Assembly (NCBI GenBank): GCA_002633025.1
Contig: NMRB01000177.1
Span: forward strand, 120,251 to 184,250
Direction of reading: 5' to 3'
DNA: 64,000 bases
Origin: Notospermus geniculatus
Taxonomy: Eukaryota; Nemertea; Pilidiophora; Heteronemertea; Lineidae
The translations under genes were made by a program, and so were the position numbers. This document shows positions 11,594 to 24,450 of this stretch, one piece after another (positions within the stretch are counted from its first letter, which is position 1; every line of letters starts with the position of its first letter). The notes under the pieces were generated by a model that searched no databases, had not been told where the DNA came from, and was given only the letters and a program-made list of their open reading frames with translations.

Positions 11594-13074
11594 ATGTTCA
11601 CCATTTGTATCTGCCCGAACCACAGCACACAAACCACTGTCTCAAGTCCTGTGTACTTTGATTACGATGTCAGCCTCTTCACCATCTCAAGTGGGCCTTG
11701 TCATACCCCTCAAGACCACTTAAATCATATGCAGACAGGATATCAGCCTTAAGACTCTAAAAGAAAAGACTATATTGGGTAATACGCGTGCACAATGATG
11801 TCTCATGCCGCCGTGAGTACGCTTAATCCGTCTCTAGACGCGGACATCTTAAGTCATTTACGTCCGATGCTAAGCGGCGAGATTCTGACAGAAATACAGC
11901 TATAAAATCTACATTACAGCTTTTTATATAGACACAAACCTCTAGGGATCATTTATTAATAAGCCATGGAGCCGGCATGGACAAATTGGGAGGAGTAACG
12001 AAATCCCGCGAGATGAGTTTTCGCGCCTGGATGCCTCTGTTCTAAACTATGCGAAATTGATGCCCCGGACTGGGATAGGGTCCTTTTTGCGTACCCTCCT
12101 GCGGCATCTGGCCTAGCTTTAAGAACGCATCCCGGAGTCGTGAGGAGGGATCCGAAATGGCCTCTTATCATAGTTTTATCGTCATATTTTATGCTTTAGT
12201 AAACTTTGAAATTCACAGCGTACGCTAGTCGAAATGACCGCCATTGTGGTGGTATTAGGCGATTTCGCACGCCAATAATTTTGTACACTTTTGAAAAAAA
12301 TCACTTTGTCTCGCGACACTTGCTTCGCGATGACGGATAGCGTTGTGAATACCGGTATTGTTTTCTTATGAAGAAATTTTAAGACTTTGCCCATTTTAAG
12401 TAAATGAGTGAAGTCGACTATAAAATCAGCATTACTCGGCTTATACGACTGCTGTCCGCATCCTTGCTTTAAAAAATTTTGGACAAAAGCCGTGGACCTG
12501 TGTCTTTCAATACAGGCAGACGTCACCGTGTATGGTGCGCGAAGTTATCAAAACATCATTGAAAAATTTCCGCTGGACATCGTCGGGTTTGTGTACATTT
12601 CAACTAAATCAGGAAAACTTGAGTGTCAAGAAATTAAAACTGAGAATTATGCATTGAAGTATTGAATTACGATATACAATGTTTTTATCACATCAAGAAC
12701 CCTTTAGGAAGCTTCACAACGAACCTTAAAGGTTCCAAAGAATGAAAACGGGTTCTGAGCACCACATGAGTCGAATTTCAGATCATCTGATAAAGGTAAC
12801 TGTACGGGCAGTCAATTTCTCCTCACCCATCTGGTGACACCATGAGATGGCCTGGTCCAGCTTGGAGGAGGCTGGATGGACATGCGCCAGTTCGTGCATG
12901 AATGAGCCCGTCATTTCGGCAGACAGAACGTGGACAATCTGGCTCAGTTTGCGATCCAACTGGTGACCGAAATTTCAGTTCGGTTTTAGACCCACAGGGA
13001 TTGAAAATAATGAAACATTGAATCGAAAGCTGAGCGCCAGATACGGCAGCTCTGTATGGGAGATTTCAATGTAA
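11594..13074. other. Non-coding stretch, nothing recognised
   Basis: The 1.5 kb between the duplicated segment and the next SINE has only short unsupported frames on both strands. No RNA gene or structured repeat was found. Confidence 0.5.
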
Positions 13075-13226
13075 CCAGTCAAGGTACTGCAGGAGGAAAC
13101 CGGAGTGCCTGGAGACAACCTATGCTGCCAAAGAACAAGCCGCCCAGCGAGTCCGATCGGGGATCGAACCGAGACTCTCAGCGTTGACAGGCGCCGATGT
13201 TTGGCACTGCGACGTGACTCTGACCA
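13075..13226 (-). mobile_element. tRNA-derived SINE copy, minus strand
   Basis: Read on the minus strand there is a diverged tRNA-like head with box B GGTTCGATCCCC, then a body containing CACTCCGGTTTCCTCCTGCA. A related copy lies at 22053-22205 on the same strand, with the same order of head and body. The CCGGTTTCCTCC core recurs in dispersed repeats of many invertebrates. Ends and target duplications are not resolved. Confidence 0.6.
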
Positions 13227-13968
13227 GTGACCTCTGTTGGCAAGGCTTCGAACTATGTGTCACCCTTAAGGGAACCAAATATCTACAGCCATGAGGCAAT
13301 AGTATTCAAATCATCTGTTTCTTTTTAATGCGACTTGAGTTCAAGGTCGCAGTGCCGAAAACCATCTTCTAAAGGTGACGATGTCAGATGAAATTTCGCC
13401 TGACTTCTTCCTTACGGACCCAGTGGGCATGAAATAAGAAACCAAATGGCCATTGAATGTTTTTCTCTTATCTAAGACATTATCTGTGTTGTTTTAATGT
13501 GACAATTCTAAATTTCAACATTGCTGATCTTTAATGATAATGGCATGGCAGAAGGTAGCGAGGTATGGACCAATGAGCATGAAATGAACAGCTAAATCAC
13601 TTTTAAAATGGTATCAATATTTTAAACCTTATGTAAAAGATTAACAAACCGTTCAATGGACATCAATATTTTAAAGTTTAAAAGAGCGTGGAGGTCGTTA
13701 AAGGTGTTTCATCAACGCATGGCTGGAGTGTTGAACGCTCGGGTGGAGAGTGCGTGGGTGATACGGCCACTTTATGGAAGATAACATTGCAATATATCGA
13801 TGGAGCGTGAGAACAGCCGTCTCGGCAGAAAAGAAAAAGAAAACAGGGACGTTGGCCAAAAAATTGTCCTAGAAAACATTCAGATTGAAAGGACAAAAAC
13901 GTTGAAGTGAAAATGTTGCTTTTTTCAACACTGAACTCGTTTGTAAAACAATACGACGATGTACCCAC

Positions 13969-14041
13969 TTTGCAGCCCATTCGGCTGCAGACCAGTTTCA
14001 TCAACTTTGCAGCCCATTCGGCAGCAGACCAGTTTCACCAA
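13969..14041. repeat. 37-bp tandem duplication, two copies
   Basis: Units at 13969-14005 and 14006-14041 both read TTTGCAGCCCATTCGGC followed by AGCAGACC or TGCAGACC and AGTTTCA. They differ at only a few bases. The repeat creates overlapping minus-strand frames that I do not regard as genes. Confidence 0.8.
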
Positions 14042-15253
14042 CTCGAACTTTCGAACCGACAATTTGATTAGAGTGCCCGGTATTAAAGATATGAGCCACC
14101 TTATTTCCTGCGCCTGGTGACAGCGTTCGCCTTTTATAACACCCACGTTCAGGGACGGAACGAAGGAAATAGAAGAAATATTTCCTATTGTGAAATATCA
14201 TTTTGACGACCTTGAACGCCTTTGGTGCCTTTGTAGGCATCCTTCATGGCGCATCTCGGGGACCGAGAACGCCCAAATTCCGCGCTAACTGCCCCGTGAA
14301 CCAGCGAAAGAGAATCTATTTTCAATATCGTGGGTGTAATGAACCGGGTAAAGCAGGTCCGGCAACAAACGTCTGAACGTATCAAGTCCATTTCAGGTTG
14401 CATAACCCGTACATTTCATTCACTTGATGTAACGTGTGGAAAGGTAAAACGGGCAAGGTTGTGGTGAAATAAAAGGAAAAATCGTTTCAGGTTTATTTGG
14501 CCGCATGTATCTGTACATTTTAAGTAGGCTGGTGTACATCTAGTGACGACAAAGAAGTTAACTTTCGCTGAATTCAAGCGTACGCTTTCCTCACCCCGAC
14601 ACCTTGGGCGCGCACGGTTGACGTGCAAACCATCGAAGCGCAACAAAACGTTTCTGCGATCTCACGGGCTGCTTCACTCATGTATCCAAAACCAGGAAGT
14701 CACACCGCGCGGAAATAAGTGCCACTGTTAGAAACATTTATAGCCATTGCAGCAGAGGGTGGAAATCGGCCGTTCAAGAGTTTTTAATGAGTTGATTCTT
14801 TGACCTGATTAGTTAATTAATGGGCACTCGTCGGTGTATTATTTAATCTTGGGTTCTTGACTACAAGTGTCGCCGGTACAACGACCATGGCTGTCAAGAG
14901 ACTGTCCCGCCGGAGGCTAGGAGGTGGTGGGTTTGTGACATGAGTCGCAGAGTCGTAGACTCCGAACGCAGTCTTATTGAGACACTCCCTACTTTCGCTC
15001 CTTCCTTGAGTTAGTCAGAAGTAAAGTTCAACCTCGACTTAGGCAGTGCAGAGTAAATTAATTGACAGGAAGTGACTTTCTCAACGCCTTAACCAAAAAA
15101 TTGTCAAAGAAGCGAGCGGACCAATCCTATAGTATTCCACAAAAAAGAGTACCGGTGCCCATGGGGTCACTTGCCTCGTAACTAGGCTGCAGACCCACCA
15201 GGAGATATTTTGAAAGTTTTCTTGAACCATATTTCTTGATGATTCAAGGTCCA

Positions 15254-15565
15254 CTGATGACGCTTTTCACTTTCAATGAATGTCACGAAAGTAAATCACA
15301 AAACTTCCGCAACATCGTACTCTTTGTCATATTGTTCTTTTACCTAGACCACTGTCACTCGAAAAACTACGCTAATGTGCCGAATGAGAAAAGAAACTAC
15401 ATGAACTGATGACGCTTTTCACTTTCAATGAATGTCACAGAGTAATTCACAACACAACTTTCACAACGTACTTTCTGACAAAGTCGTATTGTTTTTTAGG
15501 TATACATTGTACTATATCATCAGAAAACGTACGCCATCATGTACCGAATGAGAAAAGAAACTTTC
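15254..15565. repeat. About 152-bp tandem duplication, two copies
   Basis: Copy 1 (15254-15405) and copy 2 (15406-15565) both start CTGATGACGCTTTTCAC and end near CCGAATGAGAAAAGAAAC. They are alike at both ends and diverge with indels in the middle. Confidence 0.8.
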
Positions 15566-18500
15566 TACTGAATGGGCCAATTAGAGAAACATAGAACGAT
15601 TCTCGTGTGAAAAAGAGAACTTTTAGACACACCAGTTTCGTGAAAAATAATGGAACAATTCACATGGTATTAGTTGTCAACATGTTGTGACATCTAACAA
15701 GGTACTTGATTTCCGGGGTGTTTCGAGCGCAAATGTCCCATTCAAACAGTCGCCATCTGTTTTTTTCTCGAAAAAGCCGAAAAAGTCAGAAACAATACAA
15801 TATAATTCAATGGAAATTGTTCCCAACAATTCGATTATTATTTTCTATATATATTCTTTTACGAGATAAAAACAGATCCTTATCAGAATAATCAACTATT
15901 CAGACCTGTACCCGCGGTCAGTTCAACATTGTTTGGAAACTGTAAAAATGTCACCGGGACTCGCATCTCGGCATCTCACGCGGTTCAGGCTATCTAAACC
16001 ACATTTACCACAATGAAAATGTATAAATCTATTTCAGATTTATGTGGAATGAATTTACTTCATATAGTTGCTACCTGCTGATTAAACATATTCAACGACA
16101 ATACCTTCATAAACGGAATCTGAAAGGTCCCATTTAGTTCGCGCTGGCAACCATTGTCCTTCATGGGAAACAAATACATTTCATATCGCGGAGGGTGGAA
16201 TTTATTGTGCGTGGTGCGGATTTGAGAGCGGGAAGCCAAACCCGCGTCCGCTGGTATCTTCCGGGAAATAAACTGATAATTTAGCACGCGTTCATTAATT
16301 AGAAATAGTAAAATTCTCATTCCATGACACGTGTTGCTAGTGGCCAACAACACGGGCACAAAATGAGGTTAATTATAACCCAAAGTTTAATCAATTCGGC
16401 GGTTTTGGAATAATCAAAATGGTTTTAAATTCGGGTGAATTTGGTTTGGGTAAATTATTTTAGATGTTTTGGGTGAAAAAGTAAGATTTCAAAAAATAGC
16501 CAGCATTTTAGAAGAATGACTGACTGCATATGTTTTACCAATATACAATGTAAATAAATCTGTGTAACAGGCAGGGCTGGGCGCCGAACGCCGCTAGACT
16601 TGTTCAAAAGGTTAAAATGATTTAAATGCTCTTTTTATTATCATACAAAAAACGAAATCAATGATTTGAGAAAATTTACGATGACGAGACAGAAGTGACA
16701 TATGGGTTTGAAAAAATGAGAACCGGGGAGAGAGCAAAGTCCTGTGGGAAAACTGGCAAAAAACAAGAATACATTTCACAACCAAAGATTGTTAAATGAA
16801 TAATTAACCAACGTTCCGCCACCCTTCAAAGCGAACCTTGTAACATATTGCGATGAGTTAAAGGAGCATCTCCTAATTAGACAAATGTTTGGTAAAATTT
16901 TCGTAGAAATTTGACAAGTTGGACGAGATATAAAAAGACACAGGTGACGAATGATGATATATTGCAGAAGTGACAGATTTTTACTTGTGCGGTTAGCCAC
17001 CGCACACGGCCGCCGTTGTAACCGCTGGTGGACAGTCGCGATTTGAGCTTGTTTATCATTTTAAAGCATAAAATTCACTATACACCTTTATCCGTGGGAA
17101 AATATACGGCATGGGAAATGGCCGAGGAAAACAAAATTACACAATGGCGCGAAACGAGGAAGCAAATGACTTTGGTATTGTTGGGACGCGTTGCGGCGCG
17201 TGCGGTATTGAAATCGCATAGCCGGGAATAAAAAGCAACTTTGCATTAAAATACCCGACTTCTGTGTCAAAAGGATAACTGTTTCCTCAGGCTGATTCGA
17301 GTTTATATGATAATTGTTGATGATCGATAGCTTGGAGAAGATATCATATACGACAATGGAATTTACTACTAAAGAGGATGAGTTTTGACATGTGCGCGCG
17401 CCGTCTTTGAAAAGAAGGGAGATACGAAAAAAAGCGGCGATTTCTTACAAAAGAGACAGAGTACATTTTAAAAACAAATGCAATAATGAAAAAAAATTAC
17501 GTTGCATTTTTGAAATGATGTTTGGATTTGAAGTTACTGGACTGGCGCGTGCCGGAGTAACAACGGCATGCGGTTGACTAGTGTGACTATTGTTGTTCAT
17601 GAAAACACGGCCAAAAATCAAAGTTAAAAATTCGCGTGTGAAATTGTACTATAAAGGTTGAATAACCGAGTGAGGTGAGGGACATATGGAACCGAAACTA
17701 TTTGGAGAATCGTTGGTCATGATTTTCGACTGCGACGAAATCTGCACCAAGTCCGAAGGAGACAACCCTCGCTCAAAGAAAACCAGGTTACGGTTACGGT
17801 TACCTAACGTGAAAAGGTAGGAATACAGAATACTTTGTCTTATTTTCACAAAAAATATATTCTTAAATCAGAGAGATGATGTGAAATATAGCAAAGAAGC
17901 TGTGGCGCAGTTTTCCCCCGGTGTAACAACAGGAAAGACACCTCCAAAACAGTATTCTGTAGTCGGAAAACCGCACTCTACACGACGGTCGTGTCTCTGG
18001 TCTAATATTTCCAAAATTTTTAGGAAAGCACAAAAACTAAGAAAGCAAAGGAAGAATGGAAGATTTTCGTATTGTTCGGAACAATTTTCGAACATCGCGC
18101 AAGTCACCCTCTTTCGCTTTAGAACGTACGCGAAAAAAATATACCAAAAGATATCATTCTATTGTGCCTCACGGTAAGTTTTTTAGAATTAAAAACAATA
18201 AAAGGTGCAATCGTATTTAAGTTACGAAACCTTGTGTTGATGCTTAGGTTCAAGATGATGCTTTTGAACGCATTCTGTATTCAGGGAAATTGTTCCGAAA
18301 AAATCTGATGACTAGGACGTTACTATTGACTTTCGATTTACAGAAGTCACCGCAAAATTTGTGAACCAGAAAATTGGAGAATATGTCCCCGCCGAAGTAA
18401 GCCTACCTATCATGAATTCAAGAAAAAACACAAATACGCAAAATACAACTACATGTAACATTACAACACGCAAATGACATGCGAAAACATTCTGCAAAAT

Positions 18501-20021
18501 CATCATAATATAATAATGAATCAATATGAACCATCGCCATGAGCAGGTAATCCAAAAATGAATGAAATATGTTGTCAAAATCTGTTGCCTCACGATTGTC
18601 ATGCTAAGAAAAAAAAAATCTAACATTAAATTTGAGGATTCATACAATCAACCAGGCGGAAAGATTAAATTGAAATGAGTATTTTGCGATGTCGTCGGTA
18701 GGTTTGCGTGGTAATATGTATCAAAAATAGTGACAAGTGTTATAATCCCACGGTGTTTGTTTCCCCGGAGTCGTGCTGTCACGGCACGGGGACACGCGGG
18801 GCTGATACGACGGAGACAAGTCGACACCAGATCGACGCTCCGTGCGGGCTTCCCCAATCTGTGAAAATCGTGTAAAAAGAATTATCCTCAGAACACGAAC
18901 AAGTGTGCCGACAAAATCCTCGTGTGATTTAAGAGAAGACATGAAATATTCTTCCCTTACAAACCCTTAGTAAAATCCGACGATGAAATATGAGGGGCAC
19001 TAGTCCGTATCACAGTATCACCAACTGATCCAAAACGGATGAAAAAATCGGATCGCTGTCCGCGAATATGTAAAGTCGAAACCAAAAATCCGAAAACCCC
19101 ACCACGTAGAAATTTGTAAAAGTATAATAAATATACTTTTTATCTTGTCAGTGAAGCTCATCATAAAATAGCATGTCGTGGTAGAGCTGGGGATAATCAT
19201 GGCCTATCTTAATCTGGTTTATCTGCCATGGCGATAGCAGACCGAGCCCAGAGAAATGAGTCCAACGAGAGAGAGATAGTCAACTCAATCTTACCTTATC
19301 TCCGCGACACACGTTGTCGACTAATTCTGCCGAGTAAAATCTCACTGATATGGCGTGACGTTATATACAGGCAAGGCAAATTAAATATGTTTATCACTAT
19401 TCTAATTTAACGATCGATCGCAAAATTAATATCCTCGATATGCATCTTTTGAAAAAGCCATTTCCATCGCGCATTAATAACAATTCATTCGGGGCTGTTC
19501 TACGCATGCCCGGCGCTTGATAATAGCTGCCGAACAATAGATTTCCCGGGGAGGCGGGAACGTTCCATCGCGAGGCTGGTGAGATCCATGAATAAACAGT
19601 TACAGCGCTCGCTCCGATTTGTGCTTATCAGAAACTCCCAGAAGCCGCCCAAGTGTCACATCTAGATGTGGAGAGCTTTAGATCTCGGTGGCTGATGATC
19701 AGTTGAATCGACAGCATTTGTGTGGCAGGATGGTTGAGCTCTCGTGCGATGAGGCTGCTTTAATCTCGGATGGACGAGATTAGATGCAATGAAACTTAAA
19801 GGGATGCGACTATTGCGTAACTAGCTTCATTTTCCTTTGTTTAGCTTAATGAAATAAAGACTGGAGCTGCGGATGGACCCGTTATTTTAGTTGTGCTCTG
19901 TGGGCGAATATTTGGTGCCTTAAAAAAGAAGTAGTCTAACGTAGACCTACGTTACATCAAATATTTTTGGTTGCATGTAAAAGTATCCTTCCAATCTTTA
20001 CACAAATGCAAAATCACGGTC

Positions 20022-20383
20022 AGCCAAAGTGACCAACTTGGTACATCTTATTTCAACTTCCGAGCCAAAGTGACCAAGTCAGTTCATTGTATTTTGCAAT
20101 ACAAGCCAGAACTACCAATCCAGTTCGTTGTATTTTGCAACCCAAGCCAAAGTCACCAAGTCCGTTCACTGTATTTTGCAATCCAAGCCAAAGTCATCAA
20201 GTCAGTTCATTGTATTTTGCAATCCATCCAAAGCTACAACAGTTCATTGTATTTGCAATCCAAGCCAGTCACCAAGTCAATTCATTGTATTTTGCAATCC
20301 AAGCCAAAGTCACCAAGTCAGTTCATTGCATTTTGCGATCCAAGCCAAAGTCACCAAGTCAGTTCACTGTATTTTGCAATCAA
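20022..20383. repeat. 41-bp minisatellite, about nine copies
   Basis: The unit starts AGCCAAAGTCACCAAGTCAG, continues through TTCATTGTATTTTGC and ends AATCCA. About nine copies are seen. The first is strongly diverged and two in the middle have small deletions. The unit length is not a multiple of three, so each frame cycles through all three phases. This explains why all three forward frames are open here, one for 169 codons. Confidence 0.9.
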
Positions 20384-21004
20384 GGGAAAGAGAAAATCTA
20401 AACTGAATGACTCCATCATGCCAATCTGGGGTCATCGTGGGTTTTTTGAAGAGGTCCACGGCGGCTCCGAGAACAAATGAACAAGACGCCGTATAAGGCA
20501 CGAGTTAAGATGAAACCCTGGTACAACAATGGCTTACCGTTTGGGGTTAATCTGAGATTATCTGTGATTAAGGATGATAAACGTTGTCCGAATCAGTAGA
20601 AGTGTCGGAGTCAGTTCTGATGGCCGAACGGGCGATGTATGGATTCTCCTTTCATGGCGACACGCAGTGTTGGACAATTCGCGTAAAATGCTAGGCGAGG
20701 TTACCGTGATTAAAATGAATAAATTTCTGCATGGGACCAAATTTTCTCGGTTGTACCTTGAGTGTTGACGCCGGCGAGTATTGTGTGAAAGGGGCACGTT
20801 TGGTAAGGCCCCTAAAGAATTTCGGCCTTCCGTGCATTGCAGCCTATTTTGCGGATGAAACGGAGTCAAATATGGTCCAATCTGTAGTAAAAAATGGCGG
20901 CCATGCCGTCAGCAAGGAGCTACCGGAAGTTCCGAGCATGTTCATGAGCAGAACGTTAGAATCTGACTGAACCAAACTTCGGGCGGTCGTCGGATTGGTG
21001 TGAA
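20384..21004. other. Short non-coding stretch before the tRNA genes
   Basis: No gene is supported. The last 45 bases resemble the flank of the second tRNA copy (21168-21212), so the tRNA duplication included some upstream DNA. Confidence 0.5.
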
Positions 21005-21125
21005 GTCAGGATGGCCGAGCGGTCTAAGGCGCCAGACTCAAGGTTCACACTTTACTCTGCAATGAGCCAGTATAGAGTGTTCTGGTCCACGAATGTGGGC
21101 GTGGGTTCGAATCCCACTTCTGACA
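21005..21125 (+). tRNA. tRNA-Leu(CAA) with 37-nt intron, copy 1
   Basis: The acceptor arm GTCAGGA pairs with TTCTGAC, and A is the discriminator base. The D arm contains TGGCCGAGCGGTC. The anticodon CAA is at 21039-21041, followed by G and an intron at 21043-21079. The 3' half has the long variable arm of class II tRNAs and the T arm GTGGGTTCGAATCCCAC. The spliced length is 84 nt. Boxes A and B are intact and CCA is not encoded, as expected for a eukaryotic gene. It decodes UUG. The layout matches human tRNA-Leu-CAA, which also carries an intron at this position. Confidence 0.95.
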
Positions 21126-21212
21126 TCATTTTTCCCAATTTTTTTCCTTCCTGTCCTCTGGAGTCACAATCAGACTGAATCAAACTTTGTGAGGTCGTCC
21201 CTTTGACATTAA

Positions 21213-21331
21213 GTCAGGATGGCCGAGCGGTCTAAGGCGCCAGACTCAAGGTTCGCCCCTTGCTCTGCAATGAGTCAGTAGAGTGTTCTGGTCCACGAAT
21301 GTGGGCGTGGGTTCGAATCCCACTTCTGACA
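21213..21331 (+). tRNA. tRNA-Leu(CAA) with 35-nt intron, copy 2
   Basis: The exons are identical to copy 1. The intron (21251-21285) is 35 nt and differs by a few substitutions and a 2-nt deletion. A T-run just downstream (near 21336) can end polymerase III transcription. The start lies 208 bp after that of copy 1, which indicates local duplication. Confidence 0.95.
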
Positions 21332-23184
21332 TCATTTTTCCATTTTTTTTTCGTTTCTTTCCTTTTGACAGCGCGGAAGCAGAATTTACTTTTCCGCCTG
21401 TACATCGGAGGTGTTGTCACTGAAGGGTCATGATCTCGAACCTACACTTGAACGCCTCACGACAATACCTCTCCGGCTCGTGCCCAACGATATGAAGCAA
21501 CACAATACAGTGATTGTTCGGGAGTTCGACTTGAATTAACTCAAGAGATATCAAACTACAGCAACACCTCTCTCATTGCCTCGAGTTATGATGTATTTGT
21601 ACGCAGATTTGTATCACATTTTGCGGTAGATAAGGTCCTTGATTTCGTGTTTACAGCGAGATTCTATCAAATTCGTGTAAGTGGTAACTTTGCGATTTCA
21701 TCCGATCATATTATGCAGCCTGATAAGGGGTTTTTAGATATTGTGATACATGTATCAGTGAATCACTGATGAACTGGCGGTGTACATGTAGCATGTATAC
21801 CTGTTGAAAAATTAAAGGGAAATGGTTATTTGGCAAGCAAAATGCTTCCGAATACAGATAGTGGTCTTAGATGGCAAGCAAACAATGACCACCGGTCATC
21901 GTGGGCCAATGAAACCCTCTAAACTGCTAGCTGTCTCGGTAGCTCAGTCGCCTAGCGTACTTCAAAGCTAGTGGCTGAACGTTGAAATAAAGATTGTTGG
22001 ATCGGGAGCTGAACGACACATTTGGAGGAGGGGTGCGAATTGAAGTTCGATGTAGAGGAGGAAAGACCCCGGGAAAACGTGCCCTGTCAAAGAGAGTCGC
22101 CCTTTTCTCTGTCGTCGTTTTTAAAGAGCGAATCCGACCGGGGTCGAATCCGGAACCTCAGAGGTGACAGACGCCGATGTTTCCACTGTACCACTCTGAC
22201 AGCTGATAAAGTATAAGGAGTGTCTATACGGAGGTAGCTATCCGTCCAAAGAACGCTACGTGACCACGATGGTTTCAAGATTCTCATCACGACGAGGGAC
22301 CCCAGAACCGGAGACAAACTAGTTGCGTATCGACAAGGCGAGGAAGCCACGCTAGATCGATACAAATGAAAATGAGAGTCACATCGCCATCTCTGATCTC
22401 GGATGAAGATGTACCATGATCTGTCGATATTTCCAAAGGCAATCAGCCTTATCGCCAGAGTTAGATGTCCTTCTGTCGATATTACGTCAATCTGAATCTG
22501 GATCTAGATGGGGTCCCCTCCGATCAACAAGTTAGCAGAGCCGACATGACATGCCCTGATCGTATCACCCACAATTCCTTTCGGGTTAATAAATACCCTC
22601 GATAGCATCGCGCACGCCACCGATTCTGGCTGATCCGGGCACAGCGGCGTGTCCCTATTCGATGATGACCCAGTCCCTATCGGAGTTAATCTCATTCGCC
22701 GAACAAGATTTTGCCCTTTATAGGGGGCACAAGGTTGGCTTCTGATGTAGGATAGTGGGAAGGGGCTGTAAGATGATGAAAAAATGCCCTATCAGGGGTT
22801 TTCTGTGGCTTTTCCCATTAGGCTGGCTAGGCCTTATCCGTTGATCGAATCTGTCCGGAGTGTAATGAAATCATTAGCGTTATTGTTAGGACCACGAACT
22901 TTCATTATTCAAAAGCGCATTTTGTGGACTATCATAGGACTATCTTAACTTGAAAATGATGAGATGTTATATAGCAGATGTATGTCCTGATACTAGTAGC
23001 GAGTCTATAATAGTTTGCGGACATCATCAGTGATGGGAATACAACTGCGTCCACACCAAGGTAATAAAATGAGGGAAAATGTAGCTGCATTAACCCCTTC
23101 ACTGCCAATGCCATGTTTTGAAAATATAACATCGTAAAAAGCTATAGGAACACCCTGACGGTCACATTCCCTTCAAGGCATGAA
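21332..23184. other. Spacer between tRNA-Leu copies 2 and 3
   Basis: This 1.85 kb holds one SINE copy at 22053-22205. A box-A-like TAGCTCAGTCG near 21941 has no box B at the right distance. I see no protein-coding gene. Confidence 0.5.
22053..22205 (-). mobile_element. tRNA-derived SINE copy, minus strand
   Basis: On the minus strand a head with box A TGGTACAGTGG and box B GGATTCGACCCC is followed by a body with a CCCGGGGTCTTTCCTCC core. The head shares GTCAGAGT and ACATCGGCG with the copy at 13075-13226, so both belong to one family. The box A is better preserved here. Confidence 0.65.
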
Positions 23185-23303
23185 GTCAGGATGGCCGAGC
23201 GGTCTAAGGCGCCAGACTCAAGGTTCGCACCTTACTCTGCAATGAGGCAGTGGAGTGTTCTGGTCCACGAATGTGGGCGTGGGTTCGAATCCCACTTCTG
23301 ACA
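23185..23303 (+). tRNA. tRNA-Leu(CAA) with 35-nt intron, copy 3
   Basis: The exons are the same as in copies 1 and 2, with a 35-nt intron at 23223-23257. The T-rich tail CTTTTTCC follows at about 23308 as a likely terminator. It lies 1.85 kb from copy 2, with a SINE in between. Confidence 0.95.
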
Positions 23304-23865
23304 TCACTTTTTCCATTTTTTGTGGAATCCCTCATGTGGGCCATCCGACCCTTGGGTAATCCCTTTGAGCAAACTTTTTATGTATTGTCCTATAACTTTT
23401 TTATGGTGTTCAATAAAGTTCTCAAACTCAAAAGCTCTCAAAGAGTGTTTTTGATCGAATACCTATGTGACATGGTTTCTGTAAAATATCATGATTTGTT
23501 AAGTTTACTGGTGATGAAACTGCTAAGAACTCACAACTCAACGATATTGAGATAAATTTTTGAGACATCTCTTGACCTTAACAGCATTGCCTATTACACA
23601 CAGGACATTTATTCTTGGGACAATTTTCCCTGGTCCACCTGCATGGTCACATCAGAATTATGCTGTTTCCATTCGTCTCCAACAAGAATCAAATTCATCC
23701 TCCGTGCCTTTTGGTTATTACCATCCCCTGCCTCTTTTCCACGCTATTCTTTCGCCGTTTCTAGAGCTTCCGTAATAGCATAATGCAATATGATAGCATA
23801 ACAATGCATCTTACAGGTTTCCCTCACGAGGAGATCAGCCTCTATGGTGTAATTAGCCCTTCGTC

Positions 23866-23949
23866 AATTAGCCAGTTGGGATAATTGAATGTGTAGAGAC
23901 CTGCGTTGCGAAGATAAAACAGCGCAATGCTAGGGATTCGACTCGGGTG
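23866..23949 (+). mobile_element. tRNA-like SINE head or tRNA pseudogene
   Basis: TTAGCCAGTTGGG is close to box A with one base missing. GGGATTCGACTCGG about 55 bases later resembles box B. The acceptor stem does not pair, so a functional tRNA is unlikely. Confidence 0.35.
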
Positions 23950-24134
23950 TTTTGTGTCCTTTCCGTTTGCGTTTCAAAAAACGCTGATGGTAACAGGACA
24001 TTCTGAATGAGAACAACGTGTAGTTCTGCCTTCGTGTGACATCAGTCACGAACAGCAACAGTAAACTTAACTTCCGGCCACTTCATATTCAAGCATCTGC
24101 CAATCTTGTTAGTACTGAATTTACCAAATCGAAC

Positions 24135-24450
24135 AACGTCATGACGTCACGGCCAGTGTCTACACTCTCGAAACAGATGAAACTATAATGTCATGATTGA
24201 TGTGTGAGAGACAGCCAACATGGTACAATGACGTCACGGCCAGTGCTTTATACTCTCGAAGCAGACGAGGCTTGTGTGAGACACAACCATCAAATCGTGT
24301 AATGGCGTCATGGCCAGAGTTTTATTACTCTCGAAGCAGATTAGGCTTTATGGTTGAGACACAGCCCATCAAATCGTGTAATGACGTCACGGCCAGCTAC
24401 ACTCTCGAAGCAGATGGGTGTTATTGCGCTAAGCACAGTCGTGACGTCAC
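24135..24450. repeat. Degenerate tandem array with TGACGTCA palindromes
   Basis: Four diverged units of roughly 75-85 bp share AATGACGTCACGGCCAG, then ACTCTCGAAGCAGA, then a GAGACACAGCC-like segment. TGACGTCA, the consensus CRE octamer, occurs at 24142, 24229, 24382 and 24442, with a one-base variant at 24303. The octamer survives while the rest of the unit has drifted, which could reflect function or chance. Confidence 0.8.

Larger units (their letters stand above)
13227..20021. other. Non-coding region with small local duplications
   Basis: I find no supported gene in this 6.8 kb. It contains the 37-bp duplication near 14.0 kb and the 152-bp duplication near 15.4 kb. Frames at 16060-16359, 17881-18177 and 18312-18647 lack any recognisable domain. 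Confidence 0.5.

Noticed and set aside
20022-20383. CRISPR array
   Set aside because: The repeats are contiguous with no unique spacers, and the genome is eukaryotic.
19971-20480. 169-codon forward ORF
   Set aside because: It is produced by a 41-bp minisatellite that is stop-free in every phase; no promoter, motif or splice support.
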